Source: Prorocentrum cordatum (taxonomy: Eukaryota > Sar > Dinophyceae > Prorocentrales > Prorocentraceae). Taken from it: a stretch of 64,000 nt of DNA. Location: assembly GCA_963575745.1 (NCBI GenBank), contig CAUYUJ010001438.1, forward strand, positions 1-64,000, read 5' to 3'. Of this stretch, positions 32,240-41,945 are shown in pieces. Within the stretch, counting starts at the first letter, position 1; every line of letters begins with the position of its first letter. The notes under the pieces are model-generated. The model did no database searches. It saw only the letters and a list, made by a program, of their open reading frames with translations, and was not told the DNA's origin. The position numbers were made by a program, and so were the translations under genes.

Positions 32240-32760
32240 ACGCGGGGCACCGTCTCTTCAAAACGAGGACCCAACACCACAGGATGGTTGGGAAAAACAT
32301 GAAATCCTGAAACGTACTGGGGCGACGCCGGTTCTTTTGGGGGGGAAGAGGGAGACATAGAAACCGTCTCAGTGGGAATCTTGTGGAAACGCAGCAAAAG
32401 GGAATTCTATGGGAAACCCTCACAACAGGAATTCTCGGGTTTGCGCCACAAAAGGGAATTCTATTGGAACGCCTTTTTAAAAGGAATGCATTCGTATATG
32501 CCCCAAACTGCTTCGATGGGAAATCCTCCCGACAGAAATATGTTGGAAAGTGCCATAAAAAGAGAATGTTATTGGAACGCCTCTCTATAGGGATTCAATG
32601 GAACACACTGCAAAGGGGTTGGATTGGAAATCCGCACAAAGGGACACAATTGGAAAGCACCACGAAGGATGTTGCTCCCACCCACCCCAAGACATGGTGG
32701 GACGACGCCCGTTTTGTTTGGGTGGGGTGTAGGGAGACCATACGAAAGCACCATCCGAAA
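32240..32760. repeat. Family C degenerate repeat, block 3, with cassette right flank
   Basis: Same CGGGGCACCGTCTCTTCAAA flank as 29452, then GGAATTCTATTGGAA-type words at ~26-30 bp spacing. Confidence 0.65.
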
Positions 32761-32789
32761 GGCGAGGGCCGCCACAATCCCCTGTTCTC

Positions 32790-32885
32790 GAGGAGGAGGA
32801 GGAGGAGGAGGAAGAGGACGACGAGGGGGAGGAGGAGGAGGAGGAGGAGGAGGAGGAGGAGGAGGAGGAGGCGGAGGAGGAGTAA
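32790..32885. repeat. (GGA)n tract
   Basis: About 95 bp, purines on the + strand. Confidence 0.9.
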
Positions 32886-34697
32886 GAGTAAGCAAGAATG
32901 GTCGGAGCGCTGGACTGTTTTTTCACCCTTGCGCGAAACAGCTCGCTCCTCCCCTGCCCAAGTGCCGGGTCTGGGGGATTCCGTGAGCACCCGGTATGCT
33001 GCTAGCACCCCGTGCCGCCCGCGATGGGCAGCCACTTGGGCCTATGAAGGCTGCCAGGCGACCCCGAATAGCATGCTCCGGAGAAGCCCTTCCCGGAGCA
33101 CGCTCTACGTCTCCTGGATCCGTGCAGCTGGCAGCCCCAAACTACCTTCCAGACCAGCTCCCCCCGTGGAGCCGGAGGTTTCAGGGTTAAAGCTGTGAAG
33201 CTGACTATCCCTATTCCCTGAAGCACTGACAGAAATCATGCTGACATCCTGTGCACTGCTGCTACGCTACATTGCACAAGAGGATTATACGCGTGCCGTG
33301 CGGAGATTACGCGTGCAGAACGAAGCAACACAGTGTAAGCCAAAGACTGCGCGCGTGCCGTGTGAAGAAACGCACTGGAAGCAAGAGATCGAGCGCCACT
33401 GGAATTCCTAGGAGGAGGAGGAGGAGGAGGAGGAGGAGGAGGAGGGGGTCGGCGCGCCGCCCTGTGGCGGCCGGGGCCCCCCCCGAAAGACAGCAGGCGT
33501 GCCCCCGCCTCCTGCCGCCCCCCCCTCGAGCCCTCGGCGCTGACGAGGGGCGCTTGCGCGCCGCGAAGCAGCAGGGCGTGGGAGGCCCGCCTTCGGTCGA
33601 GCAGTGGCGCGACGCCCCAGCTTGCCCATGGGCCCACCAGAGAGAGTTCTCTGAGAGCCTCTGGCGGTCTGCGCGAGACGCTCTTAGCACGTTTCTGGAT
33701 GGGTTGGTGTTGTTTTGACACATGGTGTTCTGTCTCTGGCCGCTGCTTAAACGCTTTGTGTTCGGCGATCTGTTCCAATAACATCCTTGTGGTTCTAAGA
33801 ACACTGTTGGGCTCCTAAGAACATGCCGCGGTAGGCCTATAGGGCTACCGGGGCAATCCTTGCTCATTTCGGGGGCGCTGCACCCGTCGCGCCGTCGGAA
33901 CGGGCGATGCGTGGCACGCCGCAGGCCCGAGGGAGCCCGCGCCAGCCCGCCCCCCGAGGGGGTCCCGGGAGGAGGAGGGACACCAGGTGGGACGAGCCCA
34001 GGGGCCCCGAGACACGGGGGTGCTGGCAGCGGGGCGCATCCCGAACTCGCCCCGACCAGTACCCCAACCCCCGCCTGGGGGTGTGACCCTCAGAGGGGAG
34101 GACGTGGGCGCCCAGTTTCCCCCCGCCGCCCTCCGCCAGTCCTGCGGTTGGTCGCCGGCTCCATGTGCACGCCTCGCCGACACAGGCGGCGCCCCCCCAT
34201 GTTTTGGGTTCACCCGCGATCCCAGTGTGCTCACCGGGCCCCCGACTCATGCGGGGGGGCCAGGAGAGGAGAAGGGCAGTAGGCAGGAGGCGGGCGGGGA
34301 AGGGGCGTGTTTGAGGAAATTCGGCTTGAAGCCCGGAAGGTGCTGCAGATAGCGATCGACGTGGCCACCACCGTCAGCGAGCGCGTCGGCGTCAGAGGGA
34401 GGGTGCGGGGTCGAAAGCAGGCTGGCATTCTAGGACCAGCGATCCAGGGGCCGGTGGCTGCGGGGGAGCTGCAGAGGGGAAGGATCGGCACGAGCGAAAC
34501 GGGTACGGAAAGAATGGGGGCAAGGATCAACAACAGTTCCTGCCCATTTTGAAATCGGACTCGCTGTCGGAGGCGCCGCGGGCGGTGTCCACTTGACATG
34601 GCCGCGCGTCCAACAGCAGCCGCTGTCGTGCCCGGCTGCCCGGCTTCTCCGTAGAAATTTCGGGCGTCTCAAAACAGAATGGGGGAGCGGAGATCTA
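32886..34697. other. Spacer with a short GGA tract, no gene confidently recognised
   Basis: A pure GGA tract lies at 33409-33442. The + frame to its right (33443-33715) and a short + frame at 34307-34400 (EEIRLEARKVLQIAIDVATT) have a mildly protein-like look, but no family match and no splice context, so they are left uncalled. Confidence 0.35.
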
Positions 34698-34911
34698 GGC
34701 CTCCCAGATGGGTCGGAGCAGAGATGGTCGGAGCACCGCGCCGCATCGCCGATGCATCGGCGATGCGGCTCGATGTGGAGCCCGACTTTCTCCATGCCGA
34801 CGTCGCCGATGCATCGCCGTGGGCGCAGATACATCACCGATCCATCGCCGATGCGTTGGTGTTGCGGCCCGATCCTCCGACCCCATCTGCCCGGACCCCG
34901 TTTGGGAGGCC
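34698..34911. mobile_element. MITE-2 copy 2 (foldback element, ~214 bp)
   Basis: Starts GGCCTCCCAGATGGGTCGG and ends CCCCGTTTGGGAGGCC, with inner GCATCGCCGATGCATCGGCG words shared with 13934-14117. Confidence 0.65.
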
Positions 34912-35081
34912 CTTCTTCTCTTCGCTTTGAAGGCACAGCAAGGTCAAGAGCGCTGCCCTCGCCGGCCTCTCCCTCACCCAGGGCGCAGCAGACTTGGCGC
35001 TCCCCTTGGTGAGGTCCCCTCGCTTTGAAGCCACAAGCGCGCTGGGAGGTTTGGGGCAATCTGCCGGCTCGATGGGGCCCT

Positions 35082-35152
35082 CGCCGGGCCCGGGAGCCTT
35101 CGAGAAGGGACTCGGGATGCAGAGCCGGTCCCGGGACAGGGGTCCAGGCCTG
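35082..35152 (+). repeat. Family K dispersed repeat
   Basis: GCCGGGCCCGGGAGCCTTCG, GGACTCGGGATGCAGAGCCG and GTCCCGGGACAGGGGTCCAG. Confidence 0.6.
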
Positions 35153-35155
35153 CAG

Positions 35156-35411
35156 CTGGGCTGGGCACGGGGGTTCTGAGGGCACAGGGAAGACGTGTCA
35201 GCGGATGCCGAATGAGTTACACCTGACCGAACCTAGTTTCCAGGACGAGCATCGTTTATTGACCGACCTCATCCCCCATGGGCGTGGCCTAGGCCCCACT
35301 GGCCGATGTCCCGCCAGATGGGGGATATGGGCCATTGCCGTCGGGTTTCCGAGGGATGCATTCCCAACTGAATGGTGGGGGCCTGGATGCTGGGATGGGC
35401 GCGGGGCGTTT
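35156..35411 (+). mobile_element. Degenerate MITE-1 remnant
   Basis: CTGGGCTGGGCACGGGGGTT, then GTGTCAGCGGATGCCGAATG and ACACCTGACCGAACCTAG mirror the left half of MITE-1. CTGGGATGGGCGCGGGGCG at 35391 is another terminus in the same rather than the inverted orientation, so this is a rearranged relic. Confidence 0.5.
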
Positions 35412-35579
35412 GCTCTTTCAGCCCCAGACGACGCGTCGTAGAATCCCCCGAAGACCTTTTACACGACTTCTGGGCTACCGTCTCAAATTACAGCAGGTGC
35501 CACGACAACCTTACAGGAGCTTCCGAGTCAACCTGGCAGCACCCAGCGGCAATTTGCGATGATGGATCCTCGAGCACGA

Positions 35580-35646
35580 CTAGAACCTAAGCGCGCACGA
35601 AGCGCGCGTGGTTCTAGCGTGTGTGTGTGTGTGTACACACACATAT

Positions 35647-35680
<34 letters not shown>
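35580..35680. repeat. CTAGAACC hairpin followed by TG/TA microsatellite
   Basis: 35580-35617 folds as CTAGAACC ... GGTTCTAG with an inner GCGCGC stem around CGAAGC. It is immediately followed by TGTGTGTG, ACACACA and TATATATA runs. The same arrangement occurs at 40225-40345. Confidence 0.7.
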
Positions 35681-35681
<1 letters not shown>

Positions 35682-35689
35682 GGAGTACA

Positions 35690-37361
35690 CCGGGGGAGCT
35701 CGGGCTGGTGCCGTCATCCCCCATGGGTGCCCCCCGGAACCTTTTGCGGGTCACAGACCCCCCCGGACTGCCCCCGGCCGCTTCCAAATTGCCCACGACA
35801 GGCCACGCGGGCCGCACAGATGGTCAAGGAGCCCTCAAGAGGCCCCGAAGACGCCCAAGAGCGCCCCAAGAGAAGATGGCCGACGAGGGCCCCAAGAGGG
35901 CCTTCAAGAGGCAATCATTCGCCCATTCCCATCGTAAAACGTATATTTTCAGCATACTCGCTTGCTTCGTCTTCACAGTGCCCCAGACGCCCCCGCGGAG
36001 CCCCAACACAACCCAAGAGAGACCCAAGAGGGCCACAGACGGCCCAAAAGGATCCTCCCGTGGGGCTCACGGACCCCCCCGAGACGGCCCAAGCGGCCCA
36101 GGAGGCCCCCAAGACGGCCTCAGGGAGGCCCAAGAGGGCCTCGTTCGAAATCATGTTCCCGGAAGCCTCTCTGGGAACATGATTTCCGGGTTCCGAGGAC
36201 GCCCAAGAGGCCCACAAGACAGCCTCAGCGAGGCTCTTGAAGATGACCGAAGAGGGCCCAAGAGGGCCTTCAAGAGGCAAACATCGGCCCATTCCATTCG
36301 TAAAACGTACATTTTCAGCATACTCGCTTGCTTCGTCTTCGCAGTGCCCCAGACGCCCCCGAGGAGCCCCAACACAGCCCAAGAGAGACCCAAGAGGGCC
36401 CAAGACGGCCCAAAAGGATCCTCCCGTGGGGCTCACGGACCCCCCCAAGATGGCCCGAGAGGCCCCAAAGCCGGTCCAGGAGGCCCCCAAGACGGCCTCA
36501 GGGAGGCCCAAGAGGGCCTTGTTCGAAATCATGGATCGGTCCTGCGTGGGGGTCTTGAGCCAGAAAAGAGCGACCCAAGAGGGCCCGAAGAGCGCGACAG
36601 TTCAAGGTCTCCGGCCTGAGAGGCTCCTAGGATGCCCCCGGAGGCCATGAAGAAGCTCCCAAGAAGCCTTGTGAGGCTCCCAAGAGGCCCCCCGGAAGCC
36701 CCAATAGGCCCCCGAGGGGCCCCCAGGGAAGCCCCCTACGGGCCCCCAAGGCACTTCGGTAAATCGTATTTCCCAGATAGCTGTCCAGGAACATGATTCC
36801 TTGGGCTTCCGCCCACCGCCCCAACCATGTTTCCAATAGGCTTGCCGACAAGGCCACAAGGCGCCCCTCGGTAAGCCCCCAGAAGCCTGAGGCCTTTTTT
36901 AGATAGCCGAACGAATCATGTTCCCGGAAAGATTCCCGGGGGGGTTGCAGAGCTCCCGAGGCGGCCCGAGCCCGCCCCGAAGCAGGCCACGACAGGCTAA
37001 TGGAGGTCCCGAGGGGGCCCTAGACGGTCCCAGGAGGCCCCGAAGACGCCCAAGCTACCCTCAAGACGGCCGACGAGACTCCCACACTCTCCAGGACGGA
37101 CTCGAGAGGCTCCCCAAGAGGGCCCTGGGAGGCAAGATTATCTTATGGTTTTTGAAGGATTTAGGCGTTCTCGCTTTCCCCGCTTCCCAGCGCTCCCGCA
37201 CGGCCTCGCTCGGAGGCCCTTATGATTTTTACATAACAGCGAAAACTGATAGGTTTCTAGTGGGGTCAAAAGAAAGCATCTTGACTCCCCAGAGGGGTCT
37301 GGGCGGGATCCGGACAGGGTGCCCCGGGAAACTGAGGATTCCGTTTTTAGCAAACAGTAAC
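35690..37361. repeat. Family G block with a 366-bp internal duplication
   Basis: CCCAAGAGGGCC/CCCAAGACGGCC words throughout. Segments 35896-36160 and 36262-36535 are near-identical, sharing GGGCCTTCAAGAGGCAA, CGTAAAACGTA, TTTTCAGCATACTCGCTTGC and GTTCGAAATCATG. A 12-bp perfect stem occurs at 36149-36160/36173-36184 (AATCATGTTCCC with GGGAACATGATT). Open frames on both strands run through the words and are not called. Confidence 0.75.
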
Positions 37362-37707
37362 GCACTTCGTGGTCTTCGAGTTCCCAGAACTCCAGTCCTG
37401 GGCATGATTTTGAATGCCCGGAGCCAACTGTAGGCCACTTCGTGTTCTTCGAGTTCCCAGAACTCCATTCCTGGGCATGATTTTGAATGCCCGGAGCCAA
37501 CTGTAGGCCACTTCGTGGTCTTCGAGTTCCCAGAACTCCATTCCTGGGCATGATTTTGAATGCCCGGAGCCAACTGTAGGCCACTTCGTGGTCTTCGAGC
37601 TCCCAGAACTCCATTCCTGGGCATGATTTTGAATGCCCGGAGCCAACTGTAGGCCACTTCGTGTTCTTCGAGTTCCCAGAACTCCATTCCCGGGCACATT
37701 TTGAATG
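37362..37707. repeat. 73-bp tandem repeat, ~4.7 copies
   Basis: Nearly identical units: GGCCACTTCGTGTTCTTCGA, GTTCCCAGAACTCCATTCCT, GGGCATGATTTTGAATGCCC, GGAGCCAACTGTA. Confidence 0.9.
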
Positions 37708-39125
37708 CTGAGGCAGGCTGATGCTGAGGCTTAGGCAGGCTGAGGCTGAGGCAGGCTGAGGCTGAGGCCGAGGCTGAAGGCAGACTGAAGCTGAGGCTGA
37801 AGCAGGCTGAGGCTGGGGCTGAGGCAGGCTGAGGCTGAGGCTGAGGCAGGCTGATGCTGAGGCAGGCTGAGGCTGAGGCTGAGGATGATGCAGGCTCAGG
37901 CTGAGGCAGGCTGAGGCTGAGACCGAGGCTGAAGGCAGACTGAGGCTGAGGCTGAAGCAGGCTGAGGCTGAGGCTGAGGCTGAGGCTGAGGCAGGCTGAG
38001 GCTGAGGCTGAGGCAGGCTGATGCTGAGGCAGGCTGAGGCTGAGGCTGAGGCTGATGCAGGCTGAGGCTGAGGCAGGCTGAGGCTGAGGCCGAGGCTGAA
38101 GGCAGACTGAGGCTGAGGCTGAAGGCAGGCTGAGGCTGAGGCTGAGGCTGAGGCTGAGGCTGAGGCTGAGGCTGAGGCTGAGGCAGGCTGAGGCTGAGGC
38201 TGAGGCAGGCTGATGCTGAGGCAGGCTGAGGCTGAGGCTGAGGCTGCAGGCTGAGGCTGAGGCAGGCTGAGGCTGAGGCCGAGGCTGAAGGCAGACTGAG
38301 GCTGAGGCTGAAGCAGGCTGAGGCTGAGGCTGAGGCAGGCTGAGGCTGAGGCTGAGGCTGAGCAGGCTGAGGCTGAGGCTGAGGCTGAGGCTGAGGACTG
38401 AGGCTGAGGCTGAGGCTGAGGCAGGCTGAGGCTGAGGCTGAGGCAGGCTGAGCTGAGGCTGAGGCTGAGGCTGAGGCTGAGGCTGAGGCTGAGGCTGAGG
38501 AGGCTGAGGCTGAGGCTGAGGCTGAGGCTGAGGCTGAGGCTGAGGCTGAGGCTGAGGCTGATGCTGAGGCTGAGGCTGAGGCTGAGGCTGAGGCTGAGGC
38601 TGAGGCTGAGGCTGAGGCTGGCAGGCTGATGCTGAGGCAGGCTGAGGCTGAGGCTGAGGCTGATGCAGGCTGAGGCTGAGGCAGGCTGAGGCTGAGGCCG
38701 AGGCTGAAGGCAGACTGAGGCTGAGGCTGAAGCAGGCTGAGGCTGAGGCTGAGGCAGGCTGAGGCTGAGGCTGAGGCAGGCTGATGCTGAGGCAGGCTGA
38801 GGCTGAGGCTGAGGCTGATGCAGGCTGAGGCTGAGGCAGGCTGAGGCTGAGGCCGAGGCTGAAGGCAGACTGAGGCTGAGGCTGAAGCAGGCTGAGGCTG
38901 AGGCTGAGGCAGGCTGAGGCTGAGGCTGAGGCAGGCTGATGCTGAGGCAGGCTGAGGCTGAGGCTGAGGCTGATGCAGGCTGAGGCTGAGGCAGGCTGAG
39001 GCTGAGGCCGAGGCTGAAGGCAGACTGAGGCTGAGGCTGAAGCAGGCTGAGGCTGAGGCTGAGGCAGGCTGAGGCTGAGGCAGGCTGAGGCTGAGGCTGA
39101 GGCAGGCTGAGGCTGAGGCTGTGAC
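37708..39125. repeat. (GCTGAG)n satellite with higher-order structure
   Basis: GAGGCTGAGGCTGAGGCAGG-type hexamers with regularly placed GCAGGCTGATG, GAGGCCGAGGCTGAAGGCAG and GCAGACTGAGG variants, giving a higher-order period of roughly 200-240 bp. The Ser-Ala/Pro-Gln open frame on the - strand is a by-product. Confidence 0.9.
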
Positions 39126-39277
39126 TGCGACTGCCGTTGCCACTGCGACTGTCATCGCGAATGCGACTACACTTCGAGAACAGCAGAATTCTACAACTTG
39201 ATTCTCATCTGAATCTTAAGGGGAATGCTTCCAGATGTGCTCCTACACATCGCTGTTAGGTTGCTTTGCCAGGATAA
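39126..39277. other. Transition out of the GCTGAG satellite
   Basis: ACTGCGACTGCCGTTGCCAC-like decay of the satellite, then ordinary sequence. No gene. Confidence 0.4.
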
Positions 39278-40080
39278 TTGAAGGATTTAGGCGTTCTCGC
39301 TTTCCCCGCTTCCCAGCGCTCCCTCACGGCCTCGCGCGGAGGCCCTTCAGATCGCTCCAAGACGGGCCACGAGGCCCCGAAGAGGGCCCCAAGACGGCCC
39401 GGGAGGCTCCCCAGACAACCCAACTGTGCCCCAAGAGTTCCCCAAGAGAGGGCCCAGAGAAGGACCGCCAACCGATACTTCGAGGTCTCTGGCCCTAGAG
39501 GCCGCCTGTGGCCCCCGGAGGCCACCAAGAGGCTCCCACGAAGCCCCGTGAGGCGCCCAAGACGCCCCAGGAAGCCCCAAGAGACCCCCAAGGGGCTCCC
39601 AGGGAACGCCCAAGAGGCCCCCCAACACACCCCAAGAAGTCATGTCCCCAGAAAACCTTCCGGGGACATGGTTCATCATGGACCCGAGAGTTCCCGGAGG
39701 CCCCCAAGGGGCCCCCAGGAAACGTCCAAGAGACCCCCCAACACACCCCAACAAACCATGTCCCCAGAAAACCTTTCGGGCACATGGTTCATCATGGGCC
39801 CGCGAGTCTCTGGAGGCTTCGAAGTACCATCATGCTACAGGAGAGCTGTCTGGGAAGTTGATTGGGAACATGACTGATCGCCTTCTCGCGGCGCCAAAAG
39901 TTGCCCCAAGTGCCCTCTTGAACCGACGACGACGACGACGACGAAACGACGAAGACGACGACGACGACCACGACGACGACGGCGCGCCCCAATAGGCGAC
40001 GACGACATTACGACGACGACGACGACGACGGCACGCCCCAACAGGCTCCCCAAGACGCCCCCAAACCCGTGCTCCTTGAA
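39278..40080. repeat. Family G block with repeated CATGTCCCC hairpins
   Basis: Its first 70 bp (GAAGGATTTAGGCGTTCTCG onward) duplicates 37152-37222. Hairpin words CATGTCCCCAGAAAACCTT with GGGGACATGGTTCATCATGG occur at 39641-39680 and, slightly changed, at 39757-39797. A (GAC)n tract occupies 39920-40030. Confidence 0.7.
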
Positions 40081-40224
40081 GGCCTTCTGGGAATCCGATT
40101 CATACGGCCTCCGCCCCCCTACACAACCATTTTCCTCGAAGGCCTTTCCGAATGCAGATTGGCATGCGTGGACTGTGGTCCACTACTTCAGTGGAGCAGT
40201 GGATTCGTCAAGGCCTGAGGCCTG

Positions 40225-40345
40225 CTAGAACCCGAGCGCGCGCGAAGCGCGCGCGATGGTTCTAGTATCTATATACATATATACATATATATATATATAT
40301 ACATATATAGATATGTGTGGTTGTATATGTGTGTGTGTTGAACGC
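40225..40345. repeat. CTAGAACC hairpin followed by TA/TG microsatellite
   Basis: 40225-40265: CTAGAACC, inner GCGCGCGC-GAA-GCGCGCGC stem, GGTTCTAG. Then ATATACATATATAC and TGTGTGTGTG runs. Second instance of the 35580 arrangement. Confidence 0.75.
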
Positions 40346-40914
40346 CATGTGTTCCCCATGTTCTTATATGTGTGTTTCATTGGCTTACGCCGCACCGCTG
40401 ACCCCTTCGGGGGGCAGCAAGAGTGAAAGACAGAATTCGCGAAACGCGCGCGATCGCTGGGCAATCTTGGGGGTTCGGCCTGTCCTACGTAGCGTGTGGG
40501 GTTCAAGGGGGGGCCTTGTAGGGGATTGTTTCGAAATTGTTCGTGGTCTCATGTGAGTTTCTAGGGGCCTTCACGGGGCCTGTCCCAGGCCTCCTTTTCC
40601 ACCTCCTGGATCGGCGTCCGGCCAGAAGTTCGACAGTGGACCCAGCTGTGTCGACGAGGAGCTTCCTGAAGGCCCAGAGGGGGCGGAGAGCGCCCAAGAA
40701 CTGGGAGTCTCATGCCTCGAGCCTCGATCCACCCCGTGATCCGTCCTTTGCGAACGGGTGGCACTGGCCAGGGAGGTCGATCCTCATCCCGGACTTTCGG
40801 CGGTGGTCCCCGGCAGCGAGAACGGTTTTTGGAGGCCGAATTCGAGGAGATGCCTCGGGTGGTCGAAAGACCACGACAGTATGTGAGACATCGGCGGCGG
40901 CGACGGAAGTCTTT
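40346..40914. other. Spacer, no gene recognised
   Basis: Ordinary GC-rich sequence. An open + frame runs through it without recognisable motifs. Confidence 0.4.
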
Positions 40915-41012
40915 ACTTTTTGTTTCCTCTTCCTCCTCCTCTTCCTCCTCCTCCTCGGCCTTCTCCTCTTCTTCTTCTTCTTATTCTTCTTCTTCTTCTT
41001 CTTCTTCTCGGT
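40915..41012. repeat. (TCC/TTC)n tract
   Basis: TTCCTCCTCC then TTCTTCTTCTTC, pyrimidines on the + strand. Confidence 0.9.
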
Positions 41013-41042
41013 CCTGGCAGATGCCCGCGGCAGATCACACAT

Positions 41043-41043
41043 G

Positions 41044-41086
<43 letters not shown>

Positions 41087-41190
41087 TATATATATGTATA
41101 ATACATGTGTGTGCAGTGCCCCTCCGTTTACGAGCGATCTATGTATATATATATATATATATATATATCGATATATATATATATATATAC
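41043..41190. repeat. (TA)n microsatellites
   Basis: Two long ATATATAT runs (41051-41097 and 41142-41189) separated by CATGTGTGTGCAGTGCCCC. Confidence 0.9.
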
Positions 41191-41284
41191 AGTGGCCTTC
41201 GGCCCATCCCGCCACCGCGCCTTGGTTGTCGGCCCGAGATCCTTGGTGCCTGGGTTGCGGGTTAGAAGCTGCATGCCTCAAGTG

Positions 41285-41410
41285 GTACGTGGGGCTTCTT
41301 TTGAGTTTCTTGGAAGCCTCTCGGGGCCTCTTGGGGGGCCTCTTGGGGGCCTTTTGGGGGGCCTCTTGGGGGGCCTCTTGGGGGCCTCTTGGGGGGCCTC
41401 TTGGGCGCCT
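41285..41410 (-). repeat. Family G block (inverted)
   Basis: GGGGGGCCTCTTGGGGGCC repeated about eight times at 10-20 bp intervals. Confidence 0.7.
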
Positions 41411-41945
41411 GATCTGAGCGGGACCTCCCCGTCCCAGGGGGGGGGTGCGATCTGCGAAATTGTCACCCGTTTCGAGAGCTGCTGGTGGGCCCAGCGGAGT
41501 GAGGCACCGCGCGCATCTGAGCGGGACTTCCCCGTCCCTGGGCGGCTGCGATCTGCGAAATTGTCGCCACTTTCGAGGAATGCTGGTGGGTCCAGCGGAG
41601 TGAGGCACCGCGCGGATCTGAGGGGGACCTCCCCGTCCCTGGGGGGCTGCGGTCTGCGGGGTTGCCGCCGCTTTCGGGGGCCGTTGGGGGCCCGGCGGGG
41701 TGGGGCGCCGCGCGGATCTGAGCGGGACCTCCCTGTCCCAGGGGGGGCTGCGATCTGCGAAATTGTCGCCAGTTTCGAGGGTTGTTGGTGCGTCCGGCGG
41801 GGTGGGGCGCCGCGCGGGTCTGGGCGGCCCCGTCCTTGGGGGGTTGCGGTCTGCGGGGTTGTCGCCACTTTCGAGGGTTGCTGGTGGGCTCGCTACTCTC
41901 GAAGGCTGCTGGTGGGGCCTCGCCGTCCTTGGGGGGCCATGTCAT
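41411..41945. repeat. ~101-bp tandem repeat, about five copies
   Basis: Units begin near 41411, 41514, 41615, 41715 and 41816. Shared words: GATCTGAGCGGGACCTCCCC, CTGCGATCTGCGAAATTGTC and TTTCGAGG(GTTG)CTGGTGGG. Confidence 0.8.

Noticed and set aside
27035-32397. Open frames of up to 473 codons on both strands of the 90-bp minisatellite
   Set aside because: The unit length is a multiple of 3, so every stop-free phase stays open. Frame-breaking indels between units and simultaneous openness on both strands argue against a protein.
33251-34552. Protein-like fragments (33560-33715; 34307-34400) as further exons of the PH-domain gene
   Set aside because: Neither shows the expected downstream PH sequence, and acceptor/donor context is unconvincing.
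37896-39155. 419-codon Ser-Ala/Gln-Pro frame
   Set aside because: By-product of the GCTGAG hexamer satellite.
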